The translations under genes were made by a program, and so were the position numbers. Below the pieces are notes generated by a model, which saw only the letters and a program-made list of their open reading frames with translations, searched no databases and was not told the DNA's origin. Of a stretch of 64,000 nt of DNA, positions 59,080-64,000 are shown piece after piece (the first letter of the stretch is position 1; the number at the start of each line of letters is the position of its first letter). The stretch is from Palsa-504 sp050011155 (GTDB lineage: Bacteria; Actinomycetota; Actinomycetes; Streptosporangiales; Streptosporangiaceae): the NCBI GenBank assembly GCA_050011155.1, contig JBEKJP010000028.1:1-64000 (forward strand). Reading direction: 5' to 3'.

Positions 59080-60018
59080 TCAGTAACCGACGTGGCTGAG
59101 GCCCTTGAGGCCCAGCAGCTGCCGGGCCTCGGCCGGGGTGGCGATCTCCAGCGACAGCGCCTCCAGGATGCCGCGGATCTTGGTGACCTGGTCGGCGTTC
59201 GACTCGGCGATCTGGCCCTTGCCCAGGTAGAGGCTGTCCTCCAGGCCGACCCGGACGTGTGAGCCCATGATGGCGGCGGCGGTGACGATGCCCAGCTGGT
59301 AGCGGCCGGCGCCCAGCGTGGACCACTGGTACGCGTCGCCGAGCAGCCGGTCGGCGGTGCGCTTCATGTGGACGATGTGGTCCACGTCGGGGCCGATGCC
59401 GCCCATGGTCCCGAAGATCGTCTGGATCAGGATCGGCGGCTTGACCAGGCCCTTGTCCAGGTAATAGGCCAGCGTGTACAGGTGCCCGACGTCGTAGGCC
59501 TCGGCCTCGAACCGGGTGCCGGTCGCCGGGCCCACCTCGGTGAGCATGTACTCGATGTCGGCGTAGGTGCTGACGAACGGTTCCGCCCGGGTGCTCTCCA
59601 GGTACGGCTCTTCCCAGCCGAACCGGAACTGCCCCCGGTACCGGTCGATCATCGGGAAGCTGCCGTAGTTCATCGTCCCGAGGTTCAGCGTGCACAGCTC
59701 GGGCTTGAGCTCGAGCACGCCCGCCAGCCGCTCCCGCACCGACATGCCGGTCCCGCCGCCGGTGGAGATGCTGATCACGACGTCGCTGCGCTGCTTGATG
59801 CCCGACGCGTACGCCGCGAAGATCTTCGGATCGGCGGACGGGCTGCCGTCCTCCGGGTCACGGGCGTGCAGGTGCAAGATGGCCGCGCCGGCCTGCGCCG
59901 CCGCCACCCCCTGCTCCACGATGTCCTCGACGGTGTACGGCAGGTGCGGGGACATCGATGGCGTATGGCCAGAACCCGTGAGCGCGCACGTGAGAATGAC
60001 CTTCTGCGGGCCTGCCAT
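59080..60018 (-). CDS. BKACE-family beta-keto acid cleavage enzyme (DUF849), probably dehydrocarnitine-cleaving
   Basis: 312 residues with a GGAGG site. Zinc-binding HLHARDP near residue 50, TGGGTGMSVRERL, TLNLGTMNYGSFP, and the C-terminal acid in GLEDSLYLGKG. The superfamily includes Kce of lysine fermentation and enzymes that split 3-dehydrocarnitine with acetyl-CoA into betaine and acetoacetyl-CoA. Being in one unit with carnitine dehydrogenase favours the second role. A role as the missing Kce cannot be excluded. Confidence 0.9.
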   Translation of the reverse strand: MAGPQKVILTCALTGSGHTPSMSPHLPYTVEDIVEQGVAAAQAGAAILHLHARDPEDGSPSADPKIFAAYASGIKQRSDVVISISTGGGTGMSVRERLAGVLELKPELCTLNLGTMNYGSFPMIDRYRGQFRFGWEEPYLESTRAEPFVSTYADIEYMLTEVGPATGTRFEAEAYDVGHLYTLAYYLDKGLVKPPILIQTIFGTMGGIGPDVDHIVHMKRTADRLLGDAYQWSTLGAGRYQLGIVTAAAIMGSHVRVGLEDSLYLGKGQIAESNADQVTKIRGILEALSLEIATPAEARQLLGLKGLSHVGY

Positions 60019-60319
60019 CGCGACCTCCAGGACTGTTCACGATATGAACGTTCTGATACCATCGTGACCCAGTATGGGCAGGCCATTTGGCTCGTGTCCA
60101 GGGTTCAAGCAGGTAAATCCGGGTTCCCGCCACCGGCCCGGCCGCTCGACGGAAGTCTCATAACAGCACAGAACCAACATTCGCCGATCCGTTGACAAGT
60201 CCGCGCAAACAGGACTAGGAACGGTCGGCATCGCGTGATGCCAGGTTCGCTCCCTGCATTCGCACCTGCCCCGCCGGCCCGCGCGCAGCGCCGGCGCCGT
60301 CGAACAGAAGGGTTCTGAC
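60019..60319. other. Divergent promoter region between BKACE and the Dpp-type operon
   Basis: On the BKACE side it holds the GTTCA/TGAAC operator (60035-60049). Toward the transporter, TTGACA-N18-TAGGAA (60192-60221) is a possible promoter. The rest shows no feature. Confidence 0.5.
60035..60049. promoter_or_regulatory. IclR-type operator before the BKACE gene
   Basis: GTTCA-CGATA-TGAAC is a perfect palindrome with a 5-base centre and overlaps a second one, GAACGTTC (60046-60053). It is close to operators of IclR-family regulators and lies 17 bases before the ATG. Confidence 0.65.
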
Positions 60320-61897
60320 ATGGCGGATATCTCACGCCGGCAACTCTTTGCAGGCGCTGCGGGTCTCGCCGCGCTGGGGGGCCTGGCCGCCTGCGGCAGC
60401 AACTCATCGCCGTCCGCCAGCGCGACCCAGCCCGCGGGGACGCCCAAGCGGGGCGGCAACTTCCGGCTGGGAGTGACCGGCGGCGGGTCCAAGGACATCA
60501 TGGACGGCCAGAACATCATCACCAAGCCCGACCAGGCCCGGCTGGTGACCGCCTTCGAGACGCTGCTGCTCTTCGACGACAACTACCAGCTCACCACCAA
60601 CGGCCTGGCCGAGAGCGTCACCCAGGACAACCCGAAGCAGTACACCATCAAGCTGCGCCAGGGCATCGAGTTCTCCAACGGCAAGACGCTGACAGCCGAC
60701 GACGTCCTGTACTCGTTCCAGCGCATCGGGACCAAGGGCAACGGACTGACCGGGTACGCCGCCACGGCCACGATGGACATCGCGGGCATGAAGAAGCTCG
60801 ACAAGTACACTGTGCGGCTCCCGCTGAAGACCCCGGACTCGACGGTCCCGCAGACCCTCGCCAGCTACACGTTCGGCATGGTACCCACCGGCTACCAGGC
60901 CTACCCGCACCCCCAGGTCGGCACCGGCGCCTACAAGCTGACGTCGTTCACCCCCGGCCAGCAGAGCGTCCACACGCGCAACCCGAACTACTGGCGCAGC
61001 GGCGAGCCCTACTTCGACACCGTCACGATCACCGACTTCAGCGACTCCACCGCGCAGGTGAACGGGCTGCTCGGCGGCCAGATCGACGCGATGACCGACC
61101 TGCCGCCGTCCCAGGTCAAGGTGGTGCAGACGCGTGGCCTGGCGGCGCTGGTGTCCAAGACCGGCGGCTGGCTGCCCATCTGCATGGCGATCGACATGCC
61201 CCCGTTCGACGACGTCCGGGTGCGCCAGGCGATGCGGCTGATCGTCGACCGGCCCGGGATGCTCGAGCAGGTCGCCTCCGGTTACGGGTTCGTCGGCAAC
61301 GACCTCTACGCCCCCTTCGACCCCGGCTACGACCACTCGCTGCCGCAGCGCCAGCAGGACATCGCGCAGGCCAAGTCGCTGCTCAAGGCGGCCGGCCACG
61401 CCGGCCTGAGCGTGGACCTGCACACCACCAACGGCGCGGCCGGCATGGTCGAGACGGCGACCGTCTTCGCCAACCAGGCCCAGGCCGCGGGCGTCAAGAT
61501 CAACGTCATCAACGACCCGAACTACTACGGGAACCAGTACCTCAAGCTGGCCTTCTCGATCGACTTCTGGGGCACCCGCTCCTACCTCAACCAGGTCCAG
61601 CAGGGCTCGCTGCCGAACGCGCCGTACAACGAGACGCACTGGCCGCCGAAGTCCGGCACCGGGTCCAACTTCGAGTCGCTGTACAACCAGGCCCTGGCCA
61701 CCACCGACGCGGCCACGCGGGTCCAGATCGAGCACGAGATGCAGCAGACCGAGTACAACATCGGCGGGTACATCATCCCGTTCTTCGGCGGGCTCATCGA
61801 CGGCTACGCCGCCAAGGTCAAGGGACTCGAGCCGAGCAAGGGCACCCTCAACCTGGATAGCTTCGGCCACGGCTACCGGACGATCTGGTTCGGCTAG
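60320..61897 (+). CDS. Dpp/Opp-type ABC transporter substrate-binding lipoprotein (family 5)
   Basis: 525 residues. The Tat signal has SRRQLF at residues 5-10 and the lipobox LAAC at about 24-27. SBP_bac_5 fold: FNDNYQLTTNGLAES-type start, GIEFSNGKTLTADDVLYSF, GAYKLTSFTPGQQSVHTRNPNYW. It captures a peptide, opine, glycoside or betaine-like compound outside the cell. It heads an operon divergent from the carnitine genes, so carnitine or a precursor is a possible ligand (inference). Confidence 0.92.
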   Translation: MADISRRQLFAGAAGLAALGGLAACGSNSSPSASATQPAGTPKRGGNFRLGVTGGGSKDIMDGQNIITKPDQARLVTAFETLLLFDDNYQLTTNGLAESVTQDNPKQYTIKLRQGIEFSNGKTLTADDVLYSFQRIGTKGNGLTGYAATATMDIAGMKKLDKYTVRLPLKTPDSTVPQTLASYTFGMVPTGYQAYPHPQVGTGAYKLTSFTPGQQSVHTRNPNYWRSGEPYFDTVTITDFSDSTAQVNGLLGGQIDAMTDLPPSQVKVVQTRGLAALVSKTGGWLPICMAIDMPPFDDVRVRQAMRLIVDRPGMLEQVASGYGFVGNDLYAPFDPGYDHSLPQRQQDIAQAKSLLKAAGHAGLSVDLHTTNGAAGMVETATVFANQAQAAGVKINVINDPNYYGNQYLKLAFSIDFWGTRSYLNQVQQGSLPNAPYNETHWPPKSGTGSNFESLYNQALATTDAATRVQIEHEMQQTEYNIGGYIIPFFGGLIDGYAAKVKGLEPSKGTLNLDSFGHGYRTIWFG

Positions 61898-61917
61898 CGG
61901 CGGCGGGAAGGGCTGCC

Positions 61918-62892
61918 GTGAACAGGTTCCGGCCCGGCGGGGTGTGGGGGTTCATCCTCCGGCGGCTGCTGCTGGGCATCATCGTCCTCGTCCTGGTCTC
62001 GATCCTGGTGTTCCTGGCCACCCAGGCGCTGCCCGGTGACCCCGCCCGCGCCATCCTCGGCCGGTCGGCCACCCCGGCCAGCCTGGCGGCGCTGCGCCGC
62101 CAGCTGAACCTCGACCGGCCGGTGATCGAGCAGTACTGGACGTGGGTGACCGGGCTGCTGCACGGCAACCTCGGCCGGTCGCTGGCGGCCCAGGAACCGG
62201 TGACCACCCTGCTGGGCGCCAAGCTGGTGAACTCGGCCGTGCTGGTGGCGATCTCGGCGGTGCTGTCGATCCCGCTGTCGATCGCCATCGGCGCCTGGGC
62301 GGCCCTGCGGCGCGAGAAGGCCTTCGACACGGCCAGCTCGATCCTGCTGCTGATCCTGGCGGCGCTGCCCGAGTTCGTGGTGGCCCTGGTGCTGGTCATC
62401 TTGTTCGCGACCACGGTGTTCCACTTCCTGCCCGCCATCAGCACGATCCCGCCCGGGTCGCGCCCGTGGGACAACTGGGAGGCGCTGGTCCTGCCGACCG
62501 TCACCCTGGTGATCGCGGTGGCGCCGTACGTCGCCCGGATCATGCGGGCCTCGATGATCGAGGTCCTCGAGAGCGACTACGTCGAGATGGCCCGGCTCAA
62601 GGGCCTGCCCGAGCGCACCGTCCTGATCCGGCACGCGCTGCCGAACGCGCTCGGGCCGGTGTTCCAGGTGATCGCCCTCAACCTGGCCTACCTGGCCGGC
62701 GGCATCATCGTCGTCGAGTTCGTCTTCAACTACTCCGGCATCGGCGGCGCCATCCAGGACGCGGTGGTCAACCACGACCTGCCCGTGGTCCAGGCGCTCG
62801 CCATGCTGATCGCGGCGGTGTACGTGATACTCAACCTGCTGGCCGACGTGGCCACCATCCTCGTCACGCCCCGGCTCAGGACCCGGCTATGA
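61918..62892 (+). CDS. Dpp/Opp-type ABC permease (DppB)
   Basis: 324 residues from GTG 61918 with an AAGGG site. Six membrane helices, the DppB opening ILRRLLLGIIVLVLVSILVF, and the coupling motif ESDYVEMARLKGLPERTVLIRHALPN. The ATG of the next gene overlaps its stop. Confidence 0.94.
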   Translation: MNRFRPGGVWGFILRRLLLGIIVLVLVSILVFLATQALPGDPARAILGRSATPASLAALRRQLNLDRPVIEQYWTWVTGLLHGNLGRSLAAQEPVTTLLGAKLVNSAVLVAISAVLSIPLSIAIGAWAALRREKAFDTASSILLLILAALPEFVVALVLVILFATTVFHFLPAISTIPPGSRPWDNWEALVLPTVTLVIAVAPYVARIMRASMIEVLESDYVEMARLKGLPERTVLIRHALPNALGPVFQVIALNLAYLAGGIIVVEFVFNYSGIGGAIQDAVVNHDLPVVQALAMLIAAVYVILNLLADVATILVTPRLRTRL

Positions 62893-63788
62893 GCCAGGTC
62901 AGCGACGTCGCGATCACGCCCGAGGAGGTGCCGACACCCCCGGTCCGGGGATCGTCGCTGCTGCGCCGGTCGCTGCGGCTGTGGCGGACGCGCATCGGCG
63001 TCGCGCTGGTCGGCCTGATCGTCGCCCTGGCCATCATCGGGCCGCATGTCGCCCCGTACGGCCCGAGCACCCCGGTCGGGGCGCCCAACTCCGATCCCAG
63101 CGCCAAGGCCGTGCTCGGGACGGACTACCTCGGCCAGGACGTGCTGAGCCGGGTCCTGTACGGCGGCCAGTCCATCCTGGTGATGGCCGTCATCGCGACC
63201 GCGATCGGGCTGATCGCCGGCACCGTCATCGGCCTGGTGGCGGCGTACTCCCGCAACGCGCTCGACGACGTCCTGATGCGGCTCATGGACGTGATCATGG
63301 CGCTGCCGCAGATCATGCTGGCGCTGGTCGCCGTCGCCATCGTCGGCCCGCACACCTGGGTCATCGTGACCGCGATCGCCCTGACCACCGCGCCGCGGAT
63401 CGCCCGGGTGGCGCGCGGCGCCGCCCAGCCCGTCGTCGAGCGCGACTTCATCGCCTGCTCCGAGGCGATGGGCGTGCCGCGCTGGCGGATCCTGTCCGGC
63501 GAGCTGCTGCCCAATACCCTGGGACCGCTCATGGTGGAGGCGAGCTTGCGGCTGACCTACTCCATCGGCGTCATCGCCGCGCTGGCGTTCCTCGGGCTCT
63601 CACCCAATCCCAACGGCGCGAACTGGGGCACCATGATCCAGCAGAACGAGATCGTGCTCGCCGTCCAGCCCTGGGGGGCGGCCGCGCCGATCATCGCCAT
63701 CGCCCTGCTGACGATGGGCACCGGCCTGATCGGCGACGGCATCGCCCGCACCGCGGCCGGCATCGACCGGGCGAGGGGCGAAGAGTGA
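62889..63788 (+). CDS. Dpp/Opp-type ABC permease (DppC)
   Basis: 299 residues from ATG 62889 (ATGA overlap). The N-terminal tail leads to WRTRIGVALVGLIVALAIIG, then GTDYLGQDVLSRVLYG, typical of DppC, and the coupling segment EAMGVPRWRILSGELLPNTLGPL. It pairs with the preceding permease. Its stop overlaps the ATPase GTG. Confidence 0.94.
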   Translation: MSQVSDVAITPEEVPTPPVRGSSLLRRSLRLWRTRIGVALVGLIVALAIIGPHVAPYGPSTPVGAPNSDPSAKAVLGTDYLGQDVLSRVLYGGQSILVMAVIATAIGLIAGTVIGLVAAYSRNALDDVLMRLMDVIMALPQIMLALVAVAIVGPHTWVIVTAIALTTAPRIARVARGAAQPVVERDFIACSEAMGVPRWRILSGELLPNTLGPLMVEASLRLTYSIGVIAALAFLGLSPNPNGANWGTMIQQNEIVLAVQPWGAAAPIIAIALLTMGTGLIGDGIARTAAGIDRARGEE

Positions 63789-64000
63789 GCACGGCCGAGC
63801 TGGCCGGGCAGGCGGCCGGGCCGGCGGTGACCGCCGTCGACGTCCGCGAGCTGCAGGTCGTGATCGAAGCCACCGGCACGCCGGTGGTCAGCGAGGTGTC
63901 GTTCGGGATCGGCGCGGGCGAGATCCTCGGGGTGGTGGGGGAGTCCGGGTCCGGCAAGACCACGGTCGGCCTGGCGCTGCTCGGCCACGCCCGGCGCGGC
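63785..64000 (+). CDS. Dpp/Opp-type ABC ATPase, 5' part only
   Basis: GTG 63785 overlaps the DppC stop (GTGA). The 72 visible codons include VSFGIGAGEILGVVGESGSGKTT with Walker A GESGSGKTT and then VGLALLGHARRG. The gene runs out of the window; length and fusion state are unknown. Confidence 0.93.
   Translation, partial: MSTAELAGQAAGPAVTAVDVRELQVVIEATGTPVVSEVSFGIGAGEILGVVGESGSGKTTVGLALLGHARRG

Noticed and set aside
1..64000. CRISPR array, prophage or insertion sequence
   Set aside because: No regularly spaced repeats with spacers, no cas genes, no transposase or integrase, no phage structural genes.

Overview
The window is GC-rich actinomycete chromosome. The lineage markers are RbpA, a Ppm1-type polyprenol mannosyl synthase, a DUF397 protein beside a HATPase, a stand-alone NrdJ-type TSCPD protein and many GTG starts. 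Overlapping ATGA/GTGA junctions and at least three probable leaderless starts also fit. A filamentous, soil-type actinomycete is likely, but I cannot name a genus. I see no transposase, phage gene, rRNA, tRNA or CRISPR array.

Layout. 0.3-7.4 kb: a LacI regulator and a seven-site-complete Liv-type ABC operon led by a beta-hydroxyacid dehydrogenase. 7.4-9.2 kb: an O-methyltransferase, then a 700-base hairpin-rich gap leading to a 16-codon ORF coupled to a cysteine-containing 110-residue ORF. 9.2-12.8 kb: a MocR regulator divergent from a trans-sulfuration enzyme and a double GNAT protein. 12.8-17.9 kb: a lysine-fermentation cluster (kamA, kdd, kamD, kamE, kal) without kce. 18-27 kb: a beta-lactamase-fold hydrolase, acetyltransferase, TSCPD, CBS, Ppm1, RbpA, glycerophosphodiesterase, two methyltransferases and small membrane proteins. 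27-31.9 kb: an adenylate kinase overlapping a PRPP synthase, oligopeptidase B and a CorA homologue. 31.9-33.9 kb: a DyP peroxidase with an encapsulin cargo tail, overlapping the encapsulin shell gene. 34.3-35.2 kb: an AT-rich gap with a cluster of DnaA-box-like 9-mers. 35.2-47 kb: a P450, an aldo/keto reductase, a phosphotransferase pair, a PadR-controlled MacB/FtsX-type ABC system, a truncated globin and a TPP enzyme. 47-52.6 kb: a decayed secreted protein, an MFS pump, an acyltransferase and a kinase-like protein. 52.6-60 kb: regulator and oxidoreductase pairs, then an IclR-linked L-carnitine dehydrogenase and BKACE unit. 60.3-64 kb: a Dpp/Opp-type ABC operon running off the end.

How the genes work together. 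Lysine carbon would flow through KamA, KamDE, Kdd, a missing Kce step and Kal to crotonyl-CoA. The BKACE gene 41 kb away belongs to the Kce superfamily, but its neighbours suggest dehydrocarnitine cleavage to glycine betaine. DyP and encapsulin form a peroxidase nanocompartment with a palindromic, possibly iron-responsive, operator upstream.

The window also holds many gene remnants (PPOX/TetR chimera, FMN reductase, glycolipid-binding, alpha/beta hydrolase, GH12-like, an unidentified 3' end), usually squeezed between intact genes. It has three families of dispersed intergenic repeats, and short in-frame tandem repeats inside at least six proteins. This suggests ongoing deletion and replication slippage without insertion sequences.
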